In this document: one piece after another, positions 12,303-24,409 of the stretch | Layout: each line of letters begins with the position of its first letter | Numbering within the stretch: position 1 is the first letter of the stretch | Assembly (NCBI GenBank): GCA_035079385.1 | Contig: JAVHKY010000005.1 | Coordinates: 4,526,001-4,590,000, forward strand | From: Aspidiotus rigidus | Taxonomy: Eukaryota; Arthropoda; Insecta; Hemiptera; Diaspididae | Direction: 5' to 3' | DNA: 64,000 nucleotides | Position numbers and translations under genes: made by a program | Notes under the pieces: model-generated | Seen by the model: only the letters and a program-made list of their open reading frames with translations | What the model was told of the DNA's origin: nothing | The model's database searches: none

Positions 12303-12519
12303 GACTGGTGCGCAGATGTTGTATGTACCAATACCAGAAAAAACCTTCAAAGTATTTTTCACGGAAAAGTATTCTGAAGTTCAGTCCAAAGTGCTTACCT
12401 ACATGATATTTTTTTTCTTCATCCAAGTTATTCCTGTATTAAATGCAGTTCGTATTATCTTGAGATGTCCAATCAAGCTCGCAATTAGGGGGGCGGATGA
12501 CGCACACATTCCGATTTAA
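12303..12519 (+). other. Candidate third exon of MIF-like gene 2
   Basis: After the acceptor gcgtgtag at 12302 the phase fits exon 2 (one base completes the Arg codon). The reading then runs through MLYVPIPEKTFKVFFTEKYS to a TAA at 12519. FKVFFTEKYSEVQ loosely resembles the confirmed last exon of the third MIF-like gene (LWITFTENLPEFVTF). Similarity is weak and the predicted tail is too long, so this is a hypothesis only. Confidence 0.22.
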
Positions 12520-12530
12520 AATATCTCAAG

Positions 12531-13734
12531 CAGTAACAGAGAGAAAAGAGCAGGTACCGATTTAGGAATAAATTTTTCTTTTTTTTTTTTAGAGGGGTAG
12601 GGCTTTTCGAGGTTCAAGAAACGTTTCTCCTCGCTTCGCTCGAAAATTATGGTCAGACCGTGTAATTTGACATTTTTTCTACGTGGAATATCCCTGTAAA
12701 TCCGCGCCTGGAATATCGAATTGTGAAAGTCGTATGTGCTGCAAATAAATGTTTATTAAATCAACCGTTTTTTTTTATCACTCATGGTGAGGAATTTTCA
12801 GCGGACCTATAAAGAAGAAACAAAAAGGAGGGATACGAGCAAATTGGAGTACGGCGCAGTGTCGTCTACGTCGAGCTGTTTTTTGGTAGTTTTTTTCCCT
12901 CGGAAATTTTCAATACTCTTAGCTACAAAATCTATTGAATAGAATGAATAAACAAAATAAAAACGACTGGGAGGTATTTTTCTTGTTGGAAAGGTACGCA
13001 TCTCCATCGACGGGCCCGTCTGAAGGCGAATGATTTCATTCACGCGTATTTTGTAAATTTTTTCTATTTAGAGCGGGTACGATACGGCTCGCAAGCGTCC
13101 GTCTTCATGATTCTATCATTAATACATGTGTGCTCGCTTGTTGCAGAATATTTATCAACTTTGTAGAGAAAGTGTTGAGCGACGTGGCCGTGAATGGTTC
13201 TTTATTATGGCAGAGTTCATGAAATAGATACCATCGACCATCGCTCATTTCGAAATAATTGCTTCATACTTCGGAAATTTTCCTTCTGATACAACCGTAA
13301 TGTATTTGTAACCGAAAAGAATAAAATCATCATTTTTGACAAAGAGAAATTATTACATTGTGAACGTAATTATGTATATTGTAAAAAGAGATCTCAGATG
13401 TTGAATTTTCCGTCAAATCTGCCTCAAAATTTTAGGGAATATAAATTGATCTTAGTTCGAAAGTCGCAAGAATATTCTGCTATAATTATTGTCTATGAGT
13501 TTTAATACTATCACGAAAAGCACTTGCTTAGAGATAACTCTTGAGACGAATTATCGTTGTCTGAATTTCGGCAGATGAACTGTTTTGTGGGGATTATTTG
13601 AAGATTTTCGCCGTATGTCGTCCATAGGCCTACCATGGGGCGGACGAGGAAAAATTGCAATCAACGAGCTACGTATAAGGAATGGGTCTTTGAAAAATTT
13701 TGGTCATCTACCTAGGAGGGGTTGTAAAAATTCA
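12531..13734. other. No gene seen; contains a 'ccgtaaatccgcgcctgg'-type repeat end
   Basis: Positions 12590-12715 contain a decayed copy of the repeat better preserved at 31640-31815 (tgtaaatccgcgcctggaa). The remainder to 13734 is AT-rich non-coding sequence without recognisable structure. Confidence 0.4.
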
Positions 13735-15095
13735 AACTTTCGAGCCATGTATAAAAACGACGGCTTCCTTAACGAAGTTAAACGAGGAACGCAGGGAACC
13801 TGTTTTATGAGTCAAATGGGATTTGGTGTTGAAAATTCAAGGAAGCCTAGACCTAGAGCCTAGTATAATATAGTTTGAGAGTCTAAATTTTTCTAAGTCC
13901 CGGCTATCATATAGAGCTCGAGAGTCAAAATTTTGCCAAGTCCCCCTCCTATCATATATAGCGCGATAGTTGAAATTTTTCCAAGTCCTCCTTCTATCAT
14001 CATATATGGCCCCAGAGTCGACATTATTAACAGGGAACCTATTTTATGGGAGGCTTTTTGAGAAATTTGCCGTGCGCCGTCCGCCGTCCAGCAAAAAACT
14101 TGGAAAAAACGACGGCTCCTTAACGAAGTTAAACGAGGAACGCAGGGAAACCTGTTTTATGAGTCAAATGGGATCTTGTATTGAAAATTCAAGGAAGCCT
14201 TGACCTGGATCAACCTAGTACAAAGAAGGCCTAGACCTACTATAAGCCCAGTATAATATAGTTTGAGAGTCTAAATTTTTCTCGAATTTCCAGCTATATA
14301 GAAATTTTTCCAAGTCCATAGCTCGAGAGGTGAAATTTTTCCAAATCCCTTTCATATCAGATATAGCTTGAGAGTCGAAATTTTTCCAAGTCCTCCCCCT
14401 ATCATATGTAGCTTGAGAGTCGAAATTTTTCCAAGTCCATAGCTCGAAAGTCGAAATTTTTTCAAGTCCCCCTCCTATCATATATGGCTCGAGAGTAGAA
14501 ATTTTTCAAAGTCCATAGCTCAAGAGTCGAAATTTTTTCAAGTCCCCCTCCTATCATATATATAGCTCAAGAATCGAAATTTTTCTGAGTGCCCTCCTAT
14601 CATATATAGCTCGAGAGTCGAAATTTTTTCTAAGTCCCCTTCCTATCATATATGGCTCGAGAGTCGAAATTTTTTCCATATCCCCCTCCTATCATATATA
14701 GCTCGAGAGTCGACATTTTTTCCATGTCCCCCTCCTATCATATATATAGCTCGAGAGTCGACATTTTTCTATGACTTCCCCTATCATATATGACTCGAGA
14801 GTCGACCTTTTTTCCAAGTCCCCCTCCTATCATATATGGCTCGAGAGTCCAAATTTCTCTAAGTCCCCCTCCTATCATATATAGCTCGAGAGTCGACATT
14901 TCTCCAAGCCCCCTCCTATCATATATAGCTTGAGAGTGGAAATTTTTCTAAGTCCCCCTCCTATCATACACAATAGCTCGAGAGTTGAAATTTTTCCAAG
15001 TTTTTTGCCGGACGGCTGACGGGGCACGGCGGATGGGGCACGGCGCACGACGAATTTCTGAAAAGGCCCTCCATAGAACAGGTTCCCTGTTATGT
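13735..15095. repeat. Minisatellite array, roughly 45-bp unit, with flanking repeat modules
   Basis: Many tandem units of the type TATCATATATAGCTCGAGAG followed by TCGAAATTTTTCCAAGTCCC occupy 13880-15000. A second module with acgacggcttccttaacgaa and ggaacgcagggaacc appears at 13758 and 14110. The same modules recur at 32925-34415, weakly at 51480-51760, and at 62662-62975. Units differ by point changes, and contiguous units show no unique spacers. Confidence 0.85.
14030..15090. mobile_element. Non-autonomous TIR element with TA duplication, filled by minisatellite
   Basis: The left end starts acagggaacctattttatgg and the right end finishes as the inverse (ccatagaacaggttccctgt). Both ends continue into gccgtgcgccgtccgccgtcc and its inverse, giving roughly 70-bp inverted repeats. 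TA flanks both sides (14028-14029 and 15091-15092), typical of Tc1/mariner-type insertion. The interior is the 45-bp minisatellite and carries no transposase. Confidence 0.7.
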
Positions 15096-16640
15096 AAATG
15101 ATGAATAAGTTTCCAGCTCAATACAATTATAACATTGTTGATCAGAGAGACCCTTCCACGTGTAAACGATATTAGCTGAAAAAGAGGGGGAAAAGAAAAG
15201 TACGGAGAGAAAGATTCTACGATAGCCCTCTGCCTTTGGAAAAGAGACAAATTCCCTGTCGAAATTTCTATCTCCAAGCTATAAATTATGAGGACTGGAA
15301 CTTAGACATATTTCGACTCTCGAGCTGAGGAGAGGGGGGGGCATCATTGTTCACATTAACCCAACCCCGTCCGGCTGGACAAGTGTTTTGGTCCAGTTTG
15401 AGTCGAGTATTATAGTTCTGGTCAAATTTTTCATGACAATGATTTAGTTATGGGACTTGGTGGAATTAAAAAAAAAATCGACGTTCTGAACTATACGTGG
15501 AGGGGGACTTGAAAGAATAGCTAAACAAAAATAAATGTGGTTGTTGTAAATGAGATTCCCCGTTTCCATAGTAAAATTTGCGATAAATAGCTATCAACAA
15601 CATCGTAGGTATCAAAACCTGGACGAGTAACAGTTAAAATCGTTGTAATACCTATTCAAAATTTAGATCCATTTTCAGATCAAGGTTGACTACACGAAAA
15701 CAACGTAGAACCATAGTTGATGATAATTCGGGTACATTTTTACGACAAACAGATAATATTTTTTTGTTGACGACTGACAATGGCAGTGACTTGTAATTTT
15801 TCTAGACAGATGAGACCCGAATCGTATTCAAATTACACTCATTTTGTAGATCGTACACGCGAGCATCGTGATTACTCGAGAGAAAGGGAGAGCGCCGCAA
15901 GTATGATGAACTCGTCGTGTTTACGCAACCTCCAATGACTGTTGGAAGTTCTTCATGATCACGCTTTTTTCATTTTGTAATAAACATTATTTTTCAACGT
16001 AGTTCGAGGAAGAATTTCTAAAATAAAGGATTTTTTTCGGCGATAAAGTATTTTTTAAGAATAATAATTCTCAGATAGAAAAGCAACAATTGAATTTGCT
16101 TTCTGTACTCTGTTATAATTATATCATAATACCCCAACATCCAAAATATTTGCTACGTTATGGTAATTCAAAAGCAGATGGCAGAACACATTGCAGTCAC
16201 AACATGACCACCATATCAACCATGTCCACTTTTTATGAAGTTCAACGGTGACTGGATAGAGTCAGTGGTACAATGAAGTCACATCTCAGGAAGTCAATTG
16301 CTATAGATAGATAGGTATATGTACAGTGTTTCTCAGAGTACGTAGTCTTAGCGTACATATACCTGCAAGTTTAGTAACGAACCAAGAACCCATCTTCTTT
16401 GTTGCCTTCACCTCATTCAGCGGGCTACAGAGGAGGTTGTGTCATCAGATGAAGATAAGGAAAATGACACAGAGGAAGGACCGTTGCAACAACACTTCAC
16501 GAGGAAACGGTCGCCAGAAGTTCACAGGTATGTCACTTCATGGTTACAAACCAAAATTTTACTGTCACAAAACAGTAAAAAAAAGTTGCTACTTACATCA
16601 CTTCTCATAAGTAAATCGCAAGTGTCTCAAATCACACCTG
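15096..16640. other. No gene seen
   Basis: AT-rich non-coding DNA. Short open frames here show no protein-like features. I recognise no repeat with a second copy in the window. Confidence 0.35.
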
Positions 16641-16689
16641 CCTACCTACCTGAAAAATTTACTATCTAGTCGCTGAAATGTGTTCTTCG

Positions 16690-17230
16690 TTTTCTGCATT
16701 CTAATTGGACGTAAGTGGATCTCACTCATATTCGAGTTTCTGCATTCTCTCTTCTTTTTGTCTTGTTCCTTCTCCATAGCCCACAGTTTTCTAATGGTCT
16801 TCTCCATGTAAGCGAAGTCCCCTGCCACATCTGCTGGTGTGCTACCCGGTCGTCCTTCTCTATGAATTGGACATTTGAGCAACACATGTTCTGGAGTTTT
16901 CTGCTTTGCCTCACGCGGACGTCCAGGGGTCTTCCTTTTTTTGTACTTCTGCAGATAGGCTCCGAAGCAGCCGTGACCTGTGAGTGCCTGCATTAGGTAA
17001 AAGTTGGTCTCTTCCCCATTAATGAGAGACAACTTTTCCCATCCTTCCTTTATCCACTCGTCCTTCCAAAGACGCGCGATTTCTGTATCAAGGTATTCCT
17101 CAAGTTTTTCCCATGTTGTAGTTGGCTGGTTTGTTGAATAAGTACCATCTGTCCACCGCTCAATACCTATCAAATTTATACACAATATTGTTCTTTTCAT
17201 CGTATTATAATCCAGTGGTGGGCTTCCCGT
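16690..17230 (-). mobile_element. 3' fragment of an R1-clade LINE ORF2
   Basis: On the minus strand this encodes an ORF2 C-terminal piece. It includes FYLMQALTGHGCFGAYLQKY and a zinc-knuckle-like EHVLLKCPIHREGR. The same motif order (WLGQALSGHGAFGSYLCKMK) occurs at the end of the LINE at 42946-47715, so both belong to related elements. The reverse-transcriptase domain is missing. A poly(A)/poly(T) run lies at 17323-17341. Confidence 0.72.
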
Positions 17231-18122
17231 TATAATAGTAAGCGGTAGGCATGATACTGTCCTATAACTTTTATTCTTTTTGATTTTTTTTTGTTTGTAT
17301 CTTTTTGGTTGGATGTAATAAGTAAAAAAAAAAAAAAAAAAGTGTAGGTGAATTCCAGCTAAAAACAGCTTCTGCGCGACTGGCATAATATATTAAAAGT
17401 GTTTTGACGACGGGTAAGTATTCCGGAACATATGTAGAACAAAAAAAGCTCGGGTGCCATTTTTACTAACCCCTCAAACTCGAAGGATCCAACCTCACCA
17501 TTCTTAGAATTATGTGTATCTTCTCTCCTATGGGTTTGAACAACAAATTTTTCGTACAGAAGTTGCTCCTTGAAGACTTCTATACATTTTTACCTCTTAC
17601 AAAAAAGTTATTTGGGGCAACCTCTGAGCCCCAAAATTGAAAAATAAGATCTCAAATGTACCTTATTTGTGTTTAAAGTGATATTATGGAAGATTAACGT
17701 GGATGAATCAGTATAAATAGTGTTTGAAATACTCACTTTACCCTCATTCTCTTTATCCATCAATTCCTTACCCCCTTCTCTCCCCCCCCCCGAGTAAAAA
17801 AACCTACTTCAACCCTAAGCTTTCTTTGACCTCAAATCCTCTGATCGCAATAATATGTTGCCAATTAGTCTATAGTCATATTAGGAACTTTGGTGTAAAT
17901 GAATCGGGGACAGCTGAATTTTGGCATATATGATTGTGTTATCTGTCGCCTTATACAACACACTAAAAGTCCCACCCGAATTGACTTGCGCATTGTCTTC
18001 AGATTGTTTTTTTTGTGATTTTCAGGGTGAATATCAGTTTTTGGGAAAAAAAGTCAAGGGACAGAAATTGTAGAGCGTCAAAAAATACATAAATAATGCT
18101 CGAGTTCTAAATAAGGTCACGG
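17231..18122. other. No gene seen
   Basis: AT-rich non-coding sequence. It holds the poly(A) run at 17323-17341 and a C-run at about 17783, and no coding features. Confidence 0.35.
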
Positions 18123-18307
18123 TCTAGATTTCTTGCAATCATCATCTTTACGTACAATAAATTGTCGCGTGTCATCGCGAAACGTAACACAGGTTCCTGC
18201 GCTTCAATCAACGATAGCAGTATCACAGCACGAGAACCAGCGTTACGTTTCGCGACGATACGCGACGATTTATTGTAAGTAAAGATGATGATTACAAGAA
18301 ATCTAGA
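18123..18307. repeat. Fold-back element, roughly 65-bp inverted arms
   Basis: The left arm starts tctagatttcttgcaatcat and the right arm ends with its inverse. The arms are imperfect but continuous through aataaattgtcgcgtgtcat and cgcgaaacgtaac. The loop is roughly 55 bp. It has MITE-like architecture and no target duplication was found. Confidence 0.7.
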
Positions 18308-18769
18308 GGTGCTATCGAAAAACGGAAAACGGCATTGAATTCAGTGTAAAAAATACTTCAGGAATCGTCTATTCTTATTCAAGTAATTTTCAAAAAGTTT
18401 GAAATTGTTACGCAGTGTTATAGAAATAATTTTGTAGCCTATACTTAGTAGGCTATATTTTTTCTGGTACAAACAAAGAGCTTTGCGTTAGCACAAATTT
18501 TATACGAATTTTCACATTATTTTATGTTGATACGAATTTACGTTGAGTAATAAAATAATACCAACGAACGTATGGATGTTCAGGTTAGTGGCATATTTTC
18601 TCTGTTTCAATTTATCCAAATTATTTGATAGGCTTCTGTGTATAACATTTCTGTGAATCAATACACACAACCATGATGGACACAAGAAGAAGAAAAACAG
18701 GTGATTGTTATGAAAACTTGGAGGATTTCTAGGTTTTTAAGACAGTGGGGAATGAAGGTCAAGCGTCGA

Positions 18770-19330
18770 GAAAACCATGAATACTTTTAAAAATTGAATG
18801 AAAAATTGAAAGAAATTGACCCCTATGCTTCTTTTCAGGATTTTAAAAAATGAATGAAAAATGAGAGCAATTTGTCCGTTAAGTTGCAAAATGTTGTATG
18901 TCCACTTGAAAAAATATAATAATGCTCCAAACCACTCCCAAACTGAGTTTCTCTACACAACCTTGGGGGTGGTGCATATAGAATTTACGTCACAGCAGAG
19001 AGAACCAATGAAAATAATGGATTTTACATGCACCACCCTTTATGTTAGTAAAGATAACACCTCAGAATTTTTGGAACTTTATCAGTTTACAGAGTGGACA
19101 TACAACATTTTGCAACTTATTTATAGTCCCTGCACTTCTTGAAATTTTTAAAATTGAATGAAAAATTAGCCGTAAAATGAGAAAAATTAGCCCATGCGCT
19201 TCTTTTTGAGATTTTTAAAATAAAATGAAAAATGAGAGAAATTTACCCCAAAATGAGGAAAATTAGCCTCTGTGCTTCTTTTTGAGATTTTTGAAATTCA
19301 ATGAAAAAACGTGAGAAATTGGTCACTAAT
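18770..19330. repeat. Degenerate tandem repeat, roughly 75-85-bp unit, split by a MITE
   Basis: Units contain gcttctttttgagattttt, then a ttgaatgaaaaat-type stretch and gagaaattnaccc. One copy precedes and at least three follow the MITE at 18882-19117, so the MITE inserted into an existing array. Confidence 0.65.
18882..19117. mobile_element. 236-bp MITE with 24-bp perfect TIR and TA duplication
   Basis: The ends are agttgcaaaatgttgtatgt-ccac and the exact inverse. TA flanks both sides (18880-18881, 19118-19119). It has no coding capacity. The insertion pattern fits a Tc1/mariner-dependent element. Confidence 0.78.
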
Positions 19331-19447
19331 TAAGAGAAATCAGTAAGCCCACCAGAAGGAAAAAAATGATTTTCTTGTATTTTTGGAGTGATGGAATGTA
19401 GCTCTCACAAGGGGGAATGCAATATGTGTATGCGAAAAAGATTGGAA

Positions 19448-19582
19448 GGATTTCTTTTGAAATTTGCGGAATTTCCAAATTACTTTGCTTGTAGGTGCAC
19501 CCCAACATTCCAATCATAGAATTCATTAATACTGCTCCTACAAGCAAAGTAATTTGGAAATTCCGCAAATTTTGAGAGAAAT
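19448..19582. repeat. Long hairpin, roughly 48-bp arms
   Basis: Left arm ggatttcttttgaaatttgc through gcttgtagg. The right arm is its near-perfect inverse (cctacaagcaaagtaatttg through gaaatcc). Copies of ctcacaaggggga lie just outside both arms, extending the inverted symmetry. Between 19660 and 20060 a loose tandem motif (ataaaaacanctaaataata) recurs about three times. Confidence 0.65.
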
Positions 19583-20060
19583 CCTCACAAGGGGGATTTA
19601 TTTGTAGTAAAAATATAGAAAATTGATACAAAAACTCTGAAATTTCAGAACTATTAAAGAAGAAAAATAGGGTGAAACGGATAATATTTGATATAAAAAC
19701 AACTAAATAATATTCATGATGAAAAATTGGGAAATTTCTAGGATTTTTTGTATATCACAATAGAATAGGGTGAAATTATTCGTATTTGTTATAAAAACAG
19801 CTAAATAATATTCACAAATTTGAAGATTTCAAGAATTTTTGTAGAGGATGAAAAATGGAAAAATATTACTCTGCGCTAGAGAAATGGGTAAGTGCGCCAT
19901 AAGAAATATCTCTCATATTTGTTTTAAAAACAGCTAAATATTCACTCATTGGAAGATCAAGGATTTTCAAAGAGGTTGAAAAAATGGGAAAATTGTGCTT
20001 TGCGCAAGAGAAATGAGTAAGTGTGCCAGAAGGAATATTTTATATCTACTAACGTAGTAC

Positions 20061-21803
20061 TGAAAGTTATTCGAAGGTGCAAAACAAAATTATGATCTAC
20101 TGGATTGTTCTGAGTAGGTATCTACATTGAAGAACCGAGTTTTCGAGTGAAGTCATATTTTCTTGTGCAGGGCCCCCAGCTCTAAAGTTAAGATCGTGAG
20201 AGTTTTCAAATCTCCAGTATGATGACGTCAAACTTTCTTGGAGTTACCTTTTCTATAGCCTCATATAGTTATTGCTTAAAGATCAAAGTATTTTTGAGTC
20301 CGCTTCTCCTCATATATTTATCCTGAAAGTAACAAGAATAACCGATCACAACATTCTGGGTTTTATCCAATGTTGATAATAGTTTTTCCCAATTCGCATA
20401 TAAAACAATCTGTAGTGGCGCTGTTGTCGATGTCGAGAAGGTGATCATGGCGTTTTTCACTATAAGACAGCACGTTAATAAAATCGACTGTATCTTCTCA
20501 AAATATTATTTTTTCTAAAAAATGTATGGAACAAAAATTGCAGTCCTTTTAATTTCCTGTCGAGTGAATATAATTTCAAATATCTCGGATGAATTTTTCG
20601 AGATCATCACCTTTTTGCAAGCTTCCGCAAATGACCGTCACAGAAAATGTAGAGAGCGCCTCCTTCTATCTTATTTGCGAATGAGTCCCAATAAAGTTCA
20701 AGTCGAAATATTGCGGAGTTCTCTTTGCAAGTACTATATTATAGAGGTGAAGCATTTGGTAGCCTTGCTACTCGCTTATTAAGTATGCTTTTGTGCTCAG
20801 AATGTCTCCGATTGTATCACAAATTGCCAACCTCATGATATCATCCGATAGATTATATCCCTTAAACTAATAAATATTAGTATTATAGGAGGGGAATTAA
20901 GTAAGCTTATCTTATCTGCCCATGGTTGGCCTAGGCCTACAGAGACTCACTCTGACCTGAACGTAAGTCTAGAGCTTTTCAACCTAGCTGGGTGCTTATA
21001 GAAGCTCCTTAATCTAGTACATGTACAAATAATATTAAAGTCCAAGTTAGTTTGCTCTATAGGTATACTAGTAAGGTAAACTAGGCCACACTATACCTCA
21101 GGAATCGAAATTTCTTGAGATACTCAAAGTACGTGTAGTTCAAGGCCCACACTTCGGTGTTGAAAATTTTTGCCATTCGATCCTTGCTCCATAATCCCGG
21201 CTAATAGACATTTTGTACGCAATCCGCAATTACTTTTGCTGAAATCTAAGCATTCTCGCCCTAAAAAAGCAACGATAAAATTTCAAGCTCGAATTCCAAA
21301 AATTTAAGTTCCAACTTTTATAGAGAAAGTTTGGAAAAATTTTGTCGAGGGGCTAAGGGAGAGGGGTTGGCTGGAAAAAAGTTTTGCTGGTGAACTGAAC
21401 AGAGAGGGATTTCGACTTCCCAACTCAATTGCGATGATGAAGAGTAATCATATTTTACAAAAAGGGAGAGAGAACAGTAAATAGAATTATTACCTCCTTT
21501 CTCCCTCTCCATTGCAATATTCGATAAATTTTTAAATATTTTTAAAATTATTTTTTCTCTTGAAAAAAACTATGAGAAATGGATTCACGTGGAAGATAAT
21601 ATTTCATCATTCTCTCGTCGTTTGTCCCTCGTCTTATCACTGTACGATAAAATAGTATTTCTCATCAATTTTGAAGTAGAGTAATAAATTTGTTTCAGAG
21701 CAAACTATATCGCCGCTCAACATGTAGATATTTCTCATATTACAACGTAGGTTTTGTATTAGAACTGTTCGATAAAACGGTCGTCTGACTCGAATTTTAT
21801 GAA
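20061..21803. other. No gene seen; upstream of MIF-like gene 3
   Basis: Non-coding AT-rich DNA. The last few hundred bases should hold the promoter of the MIF-like gene starting at 21804, but no TATA box or other site is evident. Confidence 0.35.
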
Positions 21804-22926
21804 ATGCCTCGTTTTCTATTAGAAACCAATTTAAAGGCGAATGAAATACCGGAGAATTTCCTCCAATTATGCGTACAAAATTTATCCAAATTAACCGGCA
21901 AACCTGAGATGGTAAGTAAATGGGATGCGTTTAACGCCTATAAGTTTTATAATATTTCCTATTCTGATCTTATATTCCCATTATAATTATAGTTCTGCGT
22001 AGCTTTCGTTCAAACAGACCTGGATATGCGTAGCGGTGGTTGTAAAAATAATGACAAACCGTGCGGTATAGCGAACGTATCTTCTATTGGCGGTTTGGGC
22101 GTAGAAGACAATAAACGTTATTGCAATATTTTTTTCAAACTTGTGGAAGAATATCTTGGCATACCGCGAAAAAGGTCAAGTTGGTTACCCGTTACAAGTC
22201 TTGGAACAATCTTCATTTTTTAATATTATGCGTTTTATAAATTTACGTTAGTGCGTAAGCATACTTTCACGTGAGGCAGGCCTATATAGGTAGGTAGGTA
22301 CAACGTTAGAACATGATTTTGTCCACAGAATCAAAATTACTAAGAAAGAAATTCGAAATAAATTAACCTTTCGAATTTGGAATTTGGTGGGGGAAAAACG
22401 CTGAAATAAGCGAGTGAGTCGGTCGAAATTATTAAATGATCATGTACGACGTACTTCGTTCACCAAGGTCTAACTCCGTCCTCCATGCTGCAGTCGATTG
22501 AATCATATTTAAGTATAACTTCCCGCAAGTCACGAGACCTAGAGATTCCATGTTGATCACATTCATTCACTCGAAACCAAAATATTCAAGACGGCAGGCC
22601 TATTTGAACTGGATATTTGTACTTCACATGCAGTAAAGTACACTTCTCATTTTTTTTATACGAGTTAGAAAACCTGCTGTTGGTATGAGCGAATTCATTC
22701 CGCTCGACTATAGGTCTCATCCTGGAAATATTATAATCGTCGGTGTATTGTTAATGTATACCTGCAATAAAGATTGTAACACAAATATTTACTTCTACCT
22801 TTCAGACTGTGGATTACATTTACTGAAAACTTACCGGAATTTGTGACCTTCAAGGGAAAATCTTTTTATCACATAACCATGTGTAGAAAACCTGGCGAAG
22901 CTATAATTCACGATCCCGATGAATAA
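21804..22926 (+). CDS. MIF-like protein 3, complete, catalytic proline retained
   Basis: This is a macrophage migration inhibitory factor family member. Exons are 21804-21911 (108 nt), 21993-22174 (182 nt) and 22806-22926 (121 nt), totalling 411 nt (136 aa). The intron positions and phases (0, then 2) are those of vertebrate MIF. The sequence starts MPRFLLETNL, so the processed protein would begin with the catalytic Pro. Lys33 in TGKPEM corresponds to the active-site Lys. Exon 2 carries CGIANVSSIGGLG, matching the CALCSLHSIGKIGG region; the second Cys of the CxxC is absent. The C terminus extends about 20 residues beyond typical MIF. MIF proteins are secreted without a signal peptide, and aphid MIFs are known in saliva, so a salivary or immune role is possible. 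Confidence 0.88.
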
Positions 22927-22997
22927 CGGTACCTGTCTTACGCACTACGCACACCTCTCAAACAAATGTATGGATGCATAAAAGGCACATATTATGT

Positions 22998-23003
22998 AAT
23001 AAA
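22998..23003 (+). terminator. Polyadenylation signal AATAAA of MIF-like gene 3
   Basis: A canonical hexamer lies 72 nt past the stop codon, on the gene strand. Confidence 0.6.
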
Positions 23004-23414
23004 AATTGATACGTTGAGATGTCGTAAAAAGAAAAAAAAACTGGATATATTTTGCTAAGTGTTGTAAACGAACTTTCTATTTATGGGTGACCGATAGCAA
23101 GTAGAATCTATACTTAATTCTTTTATACATTAGGCACCTATTATGATTTCAAATACATTATCTTGATCTTAAAAATACATTTAAGAGTACTCAAAATTTC
23201 AGTTACGGTCTCGCGCTGTTGAAAGATAGAGTACCTACCAATATTGGTGGCCTATGATGGATCAACTAGAGTATAACTGCATGTTCTTCGATTATGACAT
23301 TGATTAAGAATGTTCTTGATGTCGCAAGTTCTTGTACTGAATGCTCGCTTCCAGTATACAAAGTGGAGGTTTTGTGTCGAAATGTCATGTTGGTAAAAAT
23401 CTCATAATCGTATA

Positions 23415-24149
23415 GGGTCAGGCGGGGCAAAAAGTGAACAAAAAGCCGTTTTTTTGAAAACTTTTTGGTCTTTAGCTTCTTTTTCTCTTTGAAAGTGCAT
23501 TCTGTCAACTCTCCCAATCTTTTCCTAAATTTTCATCGTTTTAAAAATTGAAAAAACAAATTATAGTAGCAGGTATTGACCAATATATCCGTTCACTAAT
23601 TACGCCGCAAAATGGGGCTGATAGGGAACCCCTTAGGGTAAAAAATTGACGTGTATTTCTTACGTCCACTTTTTACCCCATGAAAAATATTCTCAAAAAA
23701 AATGTTCATATTTTGCCCCTGCAAAAATCCCACATGAGAATAACCCGTGTACTTTTTACCCCATGGATAGTTCATTTATTGCCCCATTTGTTTCATATCT
23801 CCGAGCTTCTCACATGTCAGGATTTCATTTGATTTTGAAAGACAGGAAGAAAGCTCATTAATTTTCCTATTCAAAAATATAAAAACATTTGATAAATAAT
23901 GATTATATCACAAGATTCTCTGAGTTGCGCAACTGTTTTTTTCTTGAAAAAAAAAAAGGAAGTTTGGAAATCATTTTTCTCTTCTATTTAAAATGACAAG
24001 GGGCGCATCATCATTCAGAATGAAAGTAAAAGTGTTTTCCTACACATTGGTATTGGAAATTCTTTCTAAATTTTATTTGGAAGAGAGATAGACCCTAGTT
24101 CACTTTTTACCCCAAGATTTGACTGTTCACTTTTAGCCCCGCCTGACCC
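23415..24149. mobile_element. 735-bp non-autonomous TIR element, TA duplication
   Basis: The ends are gggtcaggcggggcaaaaag and the inverse (cttttagccccgcctgaccc), 25-26 bp with few mismatches. TA flanks both sides (23413-23414, 24150-24151). The interior has repeated cactttttaccccatg-type motifs and no transposase. Confidence 0.78.
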
Positions 24150-24409
24150 TACTTGATGTCTTGCGTGAATCAATACAATGGTAAAGAGCGACTCCACTCT
24201 TGGTGACAGATGAAGTACAGACGACGAAGACACTAAAATTACAAGCTCGAATATGTTGGGGGTAAGTAAAGGTGGGAGTTTGTTGGAAAATATGAATTTG
24301 GGTCCCAGGCATATTATATCAAAAATCCCACCTTCCATCCTCTATGAGAAATTTTGTGCACTATATTTTAGCGCCCCTTCGCCAATTCGGTTTTCTGGAT
24401 ATATATGTA

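Noticed and set aside
11840..12406. Plus-strand ORFs at 11840-12067 and 12203-12406
   Set aside because: They are largely antisense to the decayed LINE and have no recognisable protein features. Only the 12303-12519 frame was kept, as a weak exon candidate.
13880..15000. Regularly spaced repeats suggesting a CRISPR array
   Set aside because: Units are contiguous and the whole 45 bp varies by point changes, with no unique spacers. The array lies in an insect-type genome inside a TIR element. It is a minisatellite.
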